Part shown: piece after piece, positions 26,495 to 35,002 of the stretch
Numbering within the stretch: position 1 is the first letter of the stretch
How the letters are laid out: every line of letters starts with the position of its first letter
NCBI GenBank assembly: GCA_964352475.1
Contig: CAYGSL010000020.1
Location: 6,865 to 70,864, forward strand
From: JAUIET01 sp964352475
Lineage (GTDB): Bacteria > Pseudomonadota > Gammaproteobacteria > Pseudomonadales > JAUIET01
Length of the DNA stretch: 64,000 bases
Reading direction: 5' to 3'
The notes under the pieces: generated by a model
What the model was told of the DNA's origin: nothing
Databases searched by the model: none
What the model saw: only the letters and a program-made list of their open reading frames with translations
Position numbers and translations under genes: made by a program

Positions 26495-27028
26495 ATGAAG
26501 ACGTGCACGGCAATTTCGAATTCTCCTCACCCTCGTGATCAACGTGGAGTAACGTTGATATTCGCTTTGATCATTGTTCTTGTGCTCTCGTTCGTCGGTA
26601 CGGCAAGTATTAAATCAAGCCATATGCAGGAAAAGATGATTGGCAATATGAACGACATGCAAGTGGCGTTTGACGCGGCTGAAAGTACCTTAAGAGAAGT
26701 TGAAGGCGAACTCGCACTAGGTTCAGCTTCTATTCCGATAGGCGCTGAAGACGGCTATCAGGAATCTTTCAATCAAAGTAAAAAGTATTGGCTGGAAGCC
26801 GGTGGTTGGAACATCAGTGCTGTCGCAGATTTTGATTATGCACGGCTGGCAGCAGCGCCTAGATATGTGGTTGAAGAACTTTCGTATATCGCGCCGGGTG
26901 GATCAGGTAGCGCTGTTGATATGGAGAGTGTACTTAACTCGGAACCGGAGATTGCGTACCGCGTTACTGCGCGCGCAACCGGCGGCTCGGACACCACAGT
27001 TGTTGTACTTCAATCGACGTTCAAATAG
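26495..27028 (+). CDS. pilX: Minor pilin PilX
   Basis: 177 residues; leader ending QRG|VTLIFALIIVLVLSFVGTASIKS, then MQEKMIGNMNDMQVAFDAAESTLREVE, the classical PilX_N pattern. Position 5 of the mature protein is not Glu, which is common in PilX. It lies 27 bases after pilW and ten bases before pilY1. Confidence 0.9.
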   Translation: MKTCTAISNSPHPRDQRGVTLIFALIIVLVLSFVGTASIKSSHMQEKMIGNMNDMQVAFDAAESTLREVEGELALGSASIPIGAEDGYQESFNQSKKYWLEAGGWNISAVADFDYARLAAAPRYVVEELSYIAPGGSGSAVDMESVLNSEPEIAYRVTARATGGSDTTVVVLQSTFK

Positions 27029-27038
27029 GCAAGCGAAC

Positions 27039-30000
27039 ATGCAAACATCGTTATTCGCTTCTAGGGGCGCACGACAAGGAAAGACGACTAACCGCGGCTT
27101 TAGTGCGGCTATAGTACGCGGCTGTATGAAACTGCTTGTCCCTGCATGCATTGTTTTTCTAGTTTGGCCCGCCAGATATAGCTTTGCGATTGCGCTAGCC
27201 GACCAACCCTTATTCTTAAAAAACCCCGTCACTCCCGTTGTCATGTTAAACATGTCCAGTGACCATCAGCTTTTTTTCAAAGCCTATGACGATTATTCAG
27301 ACCTGGACGGAGATGGTCTGGGCGAAACCAGCTACGATAATGACATCGACTATTACGGCTACTTTGATTTTGATAAGTGCTACGACTACATCAGCGATGT
27401 TTTCACGCCTGTGTCGTGGACAAACAATCATTACTGCTCATCCGGGCAGTGGAGCGGAAATTTTTTAAATTGGACGACAATGACTCGAATGGATGTTGTC
27501 CGAAAAATGCTGTACGGCGGAAAGCGATCAACTGACTCCACATCCGAAACGATTTTGGAACGCGCCTTTCTTCCCACCGATGCGCATTCGTTTGCCAAGT
27601 ACTATGCAGGTAGTGACATAAATCAGCTCACTCCCTATAACTACAACGAAATTACAATATGCAATACCACGGCAGGTAGTGGTCGTTCTGAAAATGTGAC
27701 GGCGCCGCCGATCATGCGCATTGTGTCAGGGAATTATTCGTTATGGGCGAGCAACGAGAGATGGCAATGCAACTACGGCCGCGGCAGTAACGGTAATAAC
27801 GCTGCGGCTTCGGGAATCAACGCTTTCAGTAGCGCACCAAGTTCAGGTATTGATCTTCAAGTACGTATACGCGCGTGCGTGAGTGGCCTCATAGCCACTG
27901 AAAATGACAATGAAAAATGTAAGGGCTATGTTGGCGGCAGCATCAAACCGTCAGGGCTGCTACAAGAATATGGCGAAAATGACCAGATTCTATTTGGCAT
28001 GCTAACGGGCTCATACAACAAGAATAAATCGGGCGGAGTGCTTAGAAAGAACATTGGCAGCATTGGCGATGAGATCGATCCCGTAAACGGCAGCTTCGTG
28101 AGTCCCGGGGGTGGACCGACAGAGGGAGGAATCATACAAACTCTTAACGCGCTGCGTATATACGGCTATGACTACAGCAATGGCATCTACAACAATACCG
28201 ACGGTTGCCCATGGGGACGAAACTTCTTTAACGACGGATCATGCAGTAACTGGGGTAATCCGCAGGCCGAAATCTACTTGGAATCGTTGCGCTATCTGGC
28301 CGGCGAAACAGCGACCAGTGCGTACTACTCCAATGACAGTAACAAGATTGCGGATCTTAAAACGGTAGACTGGGCACCTGCAGGACAAAGGTTAGGGGCC
28401 GGACAGGCGTGCACCCCGCTGAATATAATCCAGTTTAATGCGTCCACCACCTCCTACGACGGTGATCAGCTGGCTACCTCGGGACTGAATGGCCTTAACG
28501 TCAGCAGCTCTACGGACATTGTCGGTGCCAATGAAGCCACGGGCGGAGAGTACTTTGTTGGCAAAAACGGATCGAACAACAATGGCCTTTGTACGCCCAA
28601 GGCCGTTGGCTCATTATCCAATGTGTCAGGTACTTGTCCTGATGCGCCGAGGTTGGACGGCACCTATCAAATTGCTGGCTTAGCGCGGCATGCGCATGTG
28701 AATGGCATCTCTAACGACAGAGAGCCAGTAACGACTTTTGGTGTTGCGCTTTCGCCAGCTGTACCGAAAGTTGAAATACCGGTTCCTGGCAGAAGCGACA
28801 CCATCACACTGCTTCCAGCCTGTCGCAATGGAAACATAAATGGCAACTGTGCCATTGTCGATTTTAAAATAGTAGAGCAAAACTTTGGCGCCATTAACAC
28901 CGGAAAACTCTACGTAAACTGGGAAGACAGCGAACAGGGCGGCGACTTCGACCAAGACATGTGGGGTGTCCTGAATTACTCGGTTTCATCCACACAGGTG
29001 ACTATAACTACTGATGTCATTGCGCAATCAACCGGTTTCAGGATGGGGTTTGGTTATGTCATCAGTGGTACCACCAATGATGGATTTCATGTGCATTCGG
29101 GGATCAATAACTTTACCTATGGAAGCGCAACAGATTGTCCGTCAGGTCGCTGTGTGGTGAATGCCGCAGCAACTGTAAAGAATTTCTCCATCGGAAATGG
29201 CTCCGCAAACTCATTGGAGCAACCACTGTATTACGCCGCCAAGTGGGGTGGATTTGACCTTGCGATAGATAGCAATTCAGGGGCCCCAACAGTGACTGTG
29301 CCTGAAGATCCTGAACCCGGCGAGTTACCAGAAACGTACTTTTTCGCCACGCAACCACAGCAGCTCGAAGAGTCGATGGGGGATGCGCTTGAGACGATTT
29401 CAGGTACCGGTGGTACGGTGGCGTCTGTAACGGCAAATTCAACGCGCTTGTCGACCGGCGGAAAATTCTATCAAGCGAGCTTTGCGGTAGACGGCTGGAT
29501 AGGCGACGTGACCGCAATAGAGCTTAATAGCGACGGCACAATTGGTGGTGCATTGTGGTCGGCCGCAGACAATGTTCCTACCCCAAGTATACGAAAACTG
29601 TACTCGCATAACGGCAATGCCGCTATCCGCTTAGTGTGGAACGATTTGTCTGGTCAGCAGCAGCAGGCGCTGGGTTTAGGCAATGCGACGGTTGGGCGCG
29701 CTGTTCTAGATTGGGCTAAAGGAACACGGGGTATAACAGGCCTTCGAGACCGCGAAGATGATCAGTTAATTGGCGATATCGTCAGCTCAGCACCGGCGTT
29801 TTCAGGTACAAGAGACTTTGGCTTTGGTCGTCTTCCCGTCGCATTGCAAAGTGCGAGCTATTCAACTTTTGCAGATGCCAAGTCGCAAGAAACGGTTTAT
29901 TTCCTGGCCAATGACGGCTTCCTGCATGCGGTGGATGCAAATACAGGCGCTGAGAAATTTGCGTATCTACCAAAAGATGTAGGTATCTTCGAAAAAATAC

Positions 30001-31184
30001 GTGACAGGTCGGCGGTAAATTTTGGTTCCGGCTCAAACCAACACAAATACTTGTTGAATGGGCAGATATTTGTGGGTGACGCATATTGGCAGGGACGATG
30101 GCGAACGCTGCTGGTAGCTACCAAAGGCGCAGGCGGCCGAGGTTTCTTTGTGTTGGATGTAAGTGATCCCAACAACTTCAATGAAAATGACGTGCTGATG
30201 GACGTTGATGAGTCGGACCAGCCAAACCTTGGGAACATAATCGGTTCGCCCATCGTGGCGCCCGTGGGTAACGACTGGAAGATTGTAATGGCCAATGGCT
30301 ATAACGGCGCAGGGGATACTGCTCGCCTGGTGATGGTCAGTGACAATGCAACGTTCGACTACATAAATACAGGTGCAATGGGAAACAATGGTTTGTCACA
30401 GCCCGCATTGCTGGTCAATTCGAACGGCACAGTTAGCGAAGCCTATGCGGGCGATTTAAATGGGAATGTATGGAAGTTCAGTGAACTTGACAGCAATAGC
30501 CCAAAGATAGATTTATTGTTTGCGACCAACCAAACGATCACCAGTTCACCGGTACTGGGTTTGAACCCACAGAAACGAAATTCATCCGGTGAGCCGGCAG
30601 TCATGGTGTACTTTGGAACCGGTAGTTACCTTGCTGAATCTGACCTGTCAGATAGCTCAATACAAAGCTTCTACGCGATAGCAGACAATCGAACAGGACC
30701 GTATCCAATCAGCAAGTCGGATTTGTATCAAAAGAAAATCGTGTCTCAATCCGATACGGCGCGCGATTTACTGCAGGGCCATGCAACACCCGATTCCCCA
30801 TTGATTGACTGGGCGAGTGACGATGGGTGGTTTATGGACTTCGATGCTGAAGCTGGTGAACGAGTAACAAGCAAAGCGCAGCTAATTTTTGACAGGTTAC
30901 TATTTTCCACAGTAATACCTACTCAAGATCCGTGTGGCTTTGGTGGATCTGGCTGGATAATGGAGATAACAGGTGTCGGCGAACTTTACCCTGAGTACGA
31001 CTTACTTGTATTAGATGATGCAAAATTCGAAACGCTGTTCAATATCTCCAACCTTATTGTCGGAGAGGATTCCAGAGAGTCTGGTGTCGTTATAGTACAG
31101 AAAAGCACCGGGGAATTGGGCACCATAGAAGCCGTTCCCGCAGCTGGCGCCGTTGGCCGGCAGTCCTGGCGACAACTTCAATAG
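27039..31184 (+). CDS. pilY1: Type IV pilus tip adhesin/assembly factor PilY1
   Basis: 1381 residues from ATG 27039 (a later ATG at 27126 directly precedes the signal peptide and is also possible). The N-terminal part has the PilY1 pattern HQLFFKAYDDYSDLDGDG with calcium-type Asp residues and a FDFDKCYDY segment. The C-terminal beta-propeller spans about 920-1300 (FLANDGFLHAVDANTGAEKF; YAGDLNGNVWKFSE). PilY1 sits at the pilus tip, regulates retraction and mediates adhesion. Its frame is open upstream to 26802 through pilX, which I treat as coincidence. Confidence 0.92.
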   Translation: MQTSLFASRGARQGKTTNRGFSAAIVRGCMKLLVPACIVFLVWPARYSFAIALADQPLFLKNPVTPVVMLNMSSDHQLFFKAYDDYSDLDGDGLGETSYDNDIDYYGYFDFDKCYDYISDVFTPVSWTNNHYCSSGQWSGNFLNWTTMTRMDVVRKMLYGGKRSTDSTSETILERAFLPTDAHSFAKYYAGSDINQLTPYNYNEITICNTTAGSGRSENVTAPPIMRIVSGNYSLWASNERWQCNYGRGSNGNNAAASGINAFSSAPSSGIDLQVRIRACVSGLIATENDNEKCKGYVGGSIKPSGLLQEYGENDQILFGMLTGSYNKNKSGGVLRKNIGSIGDEIDPVNGSFVSPGGGPTEGGIIQTLNALRIYGYDYSNGIYNNTDGCPWGRNFFNDGSCSNWGNPQAEIYLESLRYLAGETATSAYYSNDSNKIADLKTVDWAPAGQRLGAGQACTPLNIIQFNASTTSYDGDQLATSGLNGLNVSSSTDIVGANEATGGEYFVGKNGSNNNGLCTPKAVGSLSNVSGTCPDAPRLDGTYQIAGLARHAHVNGISNDREPVTTFGVALSPAVPKVEIPVPGRSDTITLLPACRNGNINGNCAIVDFKIVEQNFGAINTGKLYVNWEDSEQGGDFDQDMWGVLNYSVSSTQVTITTDVIAQSTGFRMGFGYVISGTTNDGFHVHSGINNFTYGSATDCPSGRCVVNAAATVKNFSIGNGSANSLEQPLYYAAKWGGFDLAIDSNSGAPTVTVPEDPEPGELPETYFFATQPQQLEESMGDALETISGTGGTVASVTANSTRLSTGGKFYQASFAVDGWIGDVTAIELNSDGTIGGALWSAADNVPTPSIRKLYSHNGNAAIRLVWNDLSGQQQQALGLGNATVGRAVLDWAKGTRGITGLRDREDDQLIGDIVSSAPAFSGTRDFGFGRLPVALQSASYSTFADAKSQETVYFLANDGFLHAVDANTGAEKFAYLPKDVGIFEKIRDRSAVNFGSGSNQHKYLLNGQIFVGDAYWQGRWRTLLVATKGAGGRGFFVLDVSDPNNFNENDVLMDVDESDQPNLGNIIGSPIVAPVGNDWKIVMANGYNGAGDTARLVMVSDNATFDYINTGAMGNNGLSQPALLVNSNGTVSEAYAGDLNGNVWKFSELDSNSPKIDLLFATNQTITSSPVLGLNPQKRNSSGEPAVMVYFGTGSYLAESDLSDSSIQSFYAIADNRTGPYPISKSDLYQKKIVSQSDTARDLLQGHATPDSPLIDWASDDGWFMDFDAEAGERVTSKAQLIFDRLLFSTVIPTQDPCGFGGSGWIMEITGVGELYPEYDLLVLDDAKFETLFNISNLIVGEDSRESGVVIVQKSTGELGTIEAVPAAGAVGRQSWRQLQ

Positions 31185-31195
31185 GTGAACGCAAA

Positions 31196-31627
31196 ATGCG
31201 AAAACTAACAAATAAACCTGCGCAAAATGCCGGCTTGTCATTGATCGAGCTACTGATTGCAATAACCATTGTTGGATTGCTCGCGGCAATCGCGTTGCCG
31301 TCATACAACTCCAGTATACGAAACAGCAATCGCGCTGATGCCCGATCTGAACTGCTGCTTTACCAAACCCGGCTGGAGAAGTGCTTCAGTGCTAATAGAA
31401 CTTTTTTGCACAGCGATGATACACCGTGTGGTGCCTCGCAAGTTCTGGCCGCTAGCGGCGCTGTATCCGGGGAGCAGCTCTATCGAATCGAGTTTGAACA
31501 AGCACCTGCTGCGTCGAGATTTGTGCTGGTTGCACGGGCAATCAAGGGACCTCAGCTCAGCGATGTGGGCTGTTTGGCCATAACCCTCGATAATATTGGA
31601 AACAAGTTGCCACTAGAGTGTTGGTAA
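31196..31627 (+). CDS. pilE: Minor pilin PilE
   Basis: 143 residues, prepilin motif G|LSLIELLIAITIVGLLAAIALPSY, with Leu at +1, and a short C-terminal domain with a Cys pair near the end (DVGC...LECW). Last gene of the minor pilin operon, 11 bases after pilY1. Confidence 0.9.
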   Translation: MRKLTNKPAQNAGLSLIELLIAITIVGLLAAIALPSYNSSIRNSNRADARSELLLYQTRLEKCFSANRTFLHSDDTPCGASQVLAASGAVSGEQLYRIEFEQAPAASRFVLVARAIKGPQLSDVGCLAITLDNIGNKLPLECW

Positions 31628-31788
31628 CTCCGCAAGCATACACCTCATTTACTCTGCGACAGCGTCGCAGCGAAGCTTTGCCCCTACCTGGCGAAACAAT
31701 CGACACTGGCGTATACAGAGCACCCGTGAAAAGCGCGAATCAGCATCCATGCCTTAATTCTTCAGAACGATTACCGCCCGGGCCTGAA

Positions 31789-32148
31789 TCAGGCAGCGGC
31801 ATTAGCGCAATCGTCACACAGACAACTGACTTCCAGTTTCGAGTTAGTAAGGTGGAAACCGGCGTCTTCAACGCTTCGCTTGAGCGCATTCATTGCTGAT
31901 TTGGCCAAGCTGATCTCGTTAACTCGGTGGCAGCCACTGCAAATCAGAAACTGTGGTTCACCATGCGGGTGATCACACGTGATGTGCGCGAATGCCACGT
32001 ATTTGTTTGCCACAGTGAGTTTATGAGCCAGATGCTGGCTCTGAAAAAAATCTAGAATATTTTCTCGTTTACCGCCCACGAGCGACTTTTGTATAGCGGT
32101 CGTTGCAAACTGCAAAAAAGCTTCTTCAAAACGTAACACTACTGTCAC
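31789..32148 (-). pseudogene. Truncated Fur-family (Zur-like) regulator, C-terminal part
   Basis: Residues about 45-119 match the dimerisation and zinc domain of Zur/Fur proteins: FLICSGCHRVNEI supplies one Cys pair and LEVSCLCDDC the other. The N-terminal winged helix that binds DNA is missing, and the first about 20 codons run through the PhoB-type promoter of the neighbouring gene. The fragment probably lost its 5' half when this junction formed; it cannot act as a normal repressor. Confidence 0.65.
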
Positions 32149-32164
32149 GCAATAGCGCTACTTT
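32131..32164 (+). promoter_or_regulatory. PhoB-box promoter of the choice-of-anchor I gene
   Basis: ACGTAAC-ACTA-CTGTCAC: second half is a perfect PhoB half-site, first half 4 of 7, 11-base period. Ten bases later TACTTT occupies the -10 position. Geometry equals that of the better sites at 33786 and 45393. Suggests induction under phosphate starvation. Confidence 0.55.
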
Positions 32165-32196
32165 CCTTGACTACGTTCAATGCAAGGAATACACCC

Positions 32197-33738
32197 ATGT
32201 TGAAACCCGCTCTTGTCCTGTCTACGGCGTTAGGCCTGATTGCCGCTGCACCTAGCGCTACTGCCAGCCTGCTAAGCTTTGAACGTAACTGGACAACGAG
32301 CACGACAGGTGCCGAAATTGGTGCCTACGCCGCCAGTGCGCAGCGTGTTTTCATCACCAACCCTGAAGACGATAGCGTTGACGTGATAGACGCTGGCAAT
32401 GGCGACCTCATCCACTCAATTGACGTCATGGGATCTCCAAACAGTGTGTCGTATTGCGGTACCGAATGTGCGTTCCCTGTGGTCGCCGTTGCGGTTGAGG
32501 GTGACACCAAACAAATGCCTGGCTTTGTTCGGTTTTATCGAGTGTCTGACTACCATTACCTTGGCAGCGTTGAAGCGGGTGCACTGCCGGATATGGTCAC
32601 CTTTACGCCAGACGGCAATAAAGTGGTGGTCGCTAATGAAGGCGAGCCCGACGATGCTTATGAGAATGACCCTGAGGGTTCCATCACCATCATTGACATT
32701 AGCGGGTATGCCACCGGTGGCGCCGATGCGGTTACTGTTCAGCATCTGAGTTTCTCTGTTTTCAATGATCGCGCATTTGCTCTCATAGAAGGCGGCGTGC
32801 GAATTTTTGGGCCAAGCGCCAGCGTGGGGCAGGATATAGAACCGGAATACATCGCCGTGTCTGATGACTCGACGCGCGCTTGGGTAGGTTTACAGGAAAA
32901 CAATGCAATTGCAGAAGTGGACCTTGTTAATGCTGAGATTGTTGCCGTGCGTGCGCTGGGTAGCAAGCGCCACCGCAATGCACAGCAGGCCTTTGACGCC
33001 AGCAATAGAGATGACATTAACGGCAATCTGCAACGTTGGCCGGTCAGAAGCTTGTACATGCCTGACGCCATAGCGCAATTTAGTTTGGCAGGAGAGAGCT
33101 ACATCGTAACGGCCAATGAAGGTGATGCGCGCGATTACGATGGTTTTAGTGAGGAAGCCAGGGTTGCCGACCTTACGCTTGACCCAGAAAAATTCCCAGA
33201 CGCCGAAATCCTGCAGCAAGACGAATTGCTGGGTCGATTGAAGACAACTCTGGTTCAGGGCGATATCGACGGTGATGGGGATTATGACCGCATATACGCC
33301 TACGGCGGTCGTTCGTTTTCCATCTGGGATGAACACGGAAAGCGCATATTTGATAGCGGCAATGCGTTTGCCAAGCGTGTGTTAGAAGACTTCCCTGAAG
33401 CCTGGGACGACGGACGAAGCGACGACAAAGGCGGCGAACCGGAAGCGCTAACCATAGGCTATATTGACGGCCGCCCAATCGCGTTCGTTGGTCTGGAGCG
33501 CTACAGCGTTGTACTGGCTTACGACCTTAGCAATCCATACTGCCCACGCTATCTTGGTGGTTTGAACAACGAATCGGATGTTAGCCCGGAGGGTTTGCAA
33601 TTCGTGCCCAAGGAGCAAAGTGGTGCTTCGCAGGATCAGTTGTTGGTTGTGAATGAGGTAAGTGCTACAAGCAGTATGTATTCCATTACAGTCAATCGAG
33701 ACCTGTCACGCGTTAAGGGTGGCTGCAAGAAGCGCTAG
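32197..33738 (+). CDS. Secreted choice-of-anchor I (phosphatase-associated) beta-propeller protein
   Basis: 513 residues; signal peptide (MLKPALVLSTALGLIAAAPSATAS), then a beta-propeller-like domain with the family marker VTFTPDGNKVVVANEGEPDD. Further markers are FIVTANEGDARDY-like (SYIVTANEGDARDYDGF) and DGRPIAFVGLER. The same domain occurs in proteins annotated as atypical alkaline phosphatases and in some 5'-nucleotidases; catalytic activity of the domain alone is not established. ATG at 32197 has AAGGAA seven bases upstream. A PhoB box precedes it. Its first 53 codons are duplicated at 6442. Confidence 0.85.
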   Translation: MLKPALVLSTALGLIAAAPSATASLLSFERNWTTSTTGAEIGAYAASAQRVFITNPEDDSVDVIDAGNGDLIHSIDVMGSPNSVSYCGTECAFPVVAVAVEGDTKQMPGFVRFYRVSDYHYLGSVEAGALPDMVTFTPDGNKVVVANEGEPDDAYENDPEGSITIIDISGYATGGADAVTVQHLSFSVFNDRAFALIEGGVRIFGPSASVGQDIEPEYIAVSDDSTRAWVGLQENNAIAEVDLVNAEIVAVRALGSKRHRNAQQAFDASNRDDINGNLQRWPVRSLYMPDAIAQFSLAGESYIVTANEGDARDYDGFSEEARVADLTLDPEKFPDAEILQQDELLGRLKTTLVQGDIDGDGDYDRIYAYGGRSFSIWDEHGKRIFDSGNAFAKRVLEDFPEAWDDGRSDDKGGEPEALTIGYIDGRPIAFVGLERYSVVLAYDLSNPYCPRYLGGLNNESDVSPEGLQFVPKEQSGASQDQLLVVNEVSATSSMYSITVNRDLSRVKGGCKKR

Positions 33739-33785
33739 CAATCAAGGCTTAAGCCGTAGCTGCTTTTCATTAATAATTTTCGGAG

Positions 33786-33819
33786 TTGTCACCTCTCAGT
33801 CACATTCGATTTCTATAGT
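33786..33819 (+). promoter_or_regulatory. PhoB-box promoter of the glycosyltransferase
   Basis: TTGTCAC-CTCT-CAGTCAC gives two 6-of-7 matches to the PhoB half-site with the exact 11-base period. Ten bases later TATAGT (33814-33819) fits the -10 box. This is the standard layout in which PhoB replaces the -35. The start codon of the glycosyltransferase follows 29 bases after the -10. Confidence 0.8.
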
Positions 33820-33848
33820 GATAAGATCACAAAGAGAGAAAGAATGAG

Positions 33849-34898
33849 ATGAGAAAATTAGTAATCGTCACCGATGCGTGGCTTCCACAAACGAATGGTG
33901 TGGTCACAACACTGCAAGAAGTAAGCCGGCAGCTGCCGGACTTGGGTTTCAATGTGTGCTTCTTGCAACCCAGTTTATTCAAAACGTTTCCAATGCCGGG
34001 ATACCCCGAGATTGAGTTGGTCCGACAACCGTTTCAGATTAAAGCGTATATACAGGAACAAAACCCGGACGCAATACACATTGCCACTGAGGGGCCACTA
34101 GGCTTGGCGGCAAGGCGTTTTTGCGCACGAAACGGCATCCCGTTTACAACCTCGCTGCACACCAAATTTCCCGAATACGTTTCGCAACGCATCGGTTTGC
34201 CAGATGACCTGGGTTATCATTTTCTGCGTTGGTTTCATTCCGCAGCAGCGGTTACCCTTTGCACAACCAACTCGCACAAGCGTGAGCTCACTGAGCGTGG
34301 TTTTAGCAACTTGTATGTATGGAACCGTGGGGTTGATACCAAGCGCTTCAGTCCGAAGCCGGCACTCAGGCGCATAGCACCTAAGACCGCACTGTATGTT
34401 GGACGAGTTGCCACTGAGAAAAATCTGGAAGCGTTTTTGTCCCTGGATCTTGATGATTTGAATGTTCAAAAGCGAGTTGTTGGTGATGGCCCTCAATTGG
34501 CGCAACTACAACGGCAATACCCAGAAGTACAATGGGTAGGCTATAAGCACGGCGATGAATTAGTGGATGAGTATCGCGCTGCCAGCGTATTTGTGTTTCC
34601 GTCTAAAACGGATACCTTCGGTTTGGTTATGCTGGAAGCACTGGCTTGTGGTACTCCGGTTGCTGCATACCCTGTTACCGGTCCTATGGATATTATTCGC
34701 AATGATGACAACGGTTATCTCAGTGAAGACCTGGGCACAGCGGTAAGAAAAGCGCTTACGATAGACAATGAGAATTGCCGACGGGCCGCAATGCGATACG
34801 GTTGGAAAACTATAGCGCGGCGACTGGTCTCGCAACTGCAAATAATCGACTCGGAAAATAGACCGGGATCACTGATGCGAACGCCCTCTGCCGCATAA
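33849..34898 (+). CDS. GT4-family glycosyltransferase, probably glycolipid-forming
   Basis: 349 residues, GT-B fold. N-terminal glycine motif (TDAWLPQTNGVVTTLQE) and the nucleotide-sugar site SKTDTFGLVMLEALACGTPV (D-x7-E variant of EX7E). The variant resembles SQD2/Agt/mannosyl-type enzymes that glycosylate diacylglycerol when phospholipids are replaced under phosphate shortage. Placement under a PhoB box supports that role, but no PlcP-like phospholipase is next to it. The acceptor is inferred, not shown. Confidence 0.88.
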   Translation: MRKLVIVTDAWLPQTNGVVTTLQEVSRQLPDLGFNVCFLQPSLFKTFPMPGYPEIELVRQPFQIKAYIQEQNPDAIHIATEGPLGLAARRFCARNGIPFTTSLHTKFPEYVSQRIGLPDDLGYHFLRWFHSAAAVTLCTTNSHKRELTERGFSNLYVWNRGVDTKRFSPKPALRRIAPKTALYVGRVATEKNLEAFLSLDLDDLNVQKRVVGDGPQLAQLQRQYPEVQWVGYKHGDELVDEYRAASVFVFPSKTDTFGLVMLEALACGTPVAAYPVTGPMDIIRNDDNGYLSEDLGTAVRKALTIDNENCRRAAMRYGWKTIARRLVSQLQIIDSENRPGSLMRTPSAA

Positions 34899-34952
34899 CA
34901 AAGCCAGCAGTATTCTGTCTTAGTTAAAATTCGAAACCAAACGCCAAAAAAA

Positions 34953-34973
34953 AGCCCCGCTTTGCGCGGGGCT
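34953..34973. terminator. Bidirectional rho-independent terminator
   Basis: AGCCCCGC and GCGGGGCT form an 8-base GC-rich stem around TTTGC, with an A-run to the left and TAATTTT to the right. It serves the convergent glycosyltransferase and PhoX genes. Confidence 0.9.
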
Positions 34974-35002
34974 AATTTTGTTAGTTAGATTTAGACAGTC
35001 AT

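Noticed and set aside
26802..27038. 79-codon N-terminal extension of PilY1
   Set aside because: Lies within pilX in another frame; the proper start follows the pilX stop.
31618..31899. 93-residue plus-strand frame after pilE
   Set aside because: Low-complexity shadow frame over the Zur fragment.
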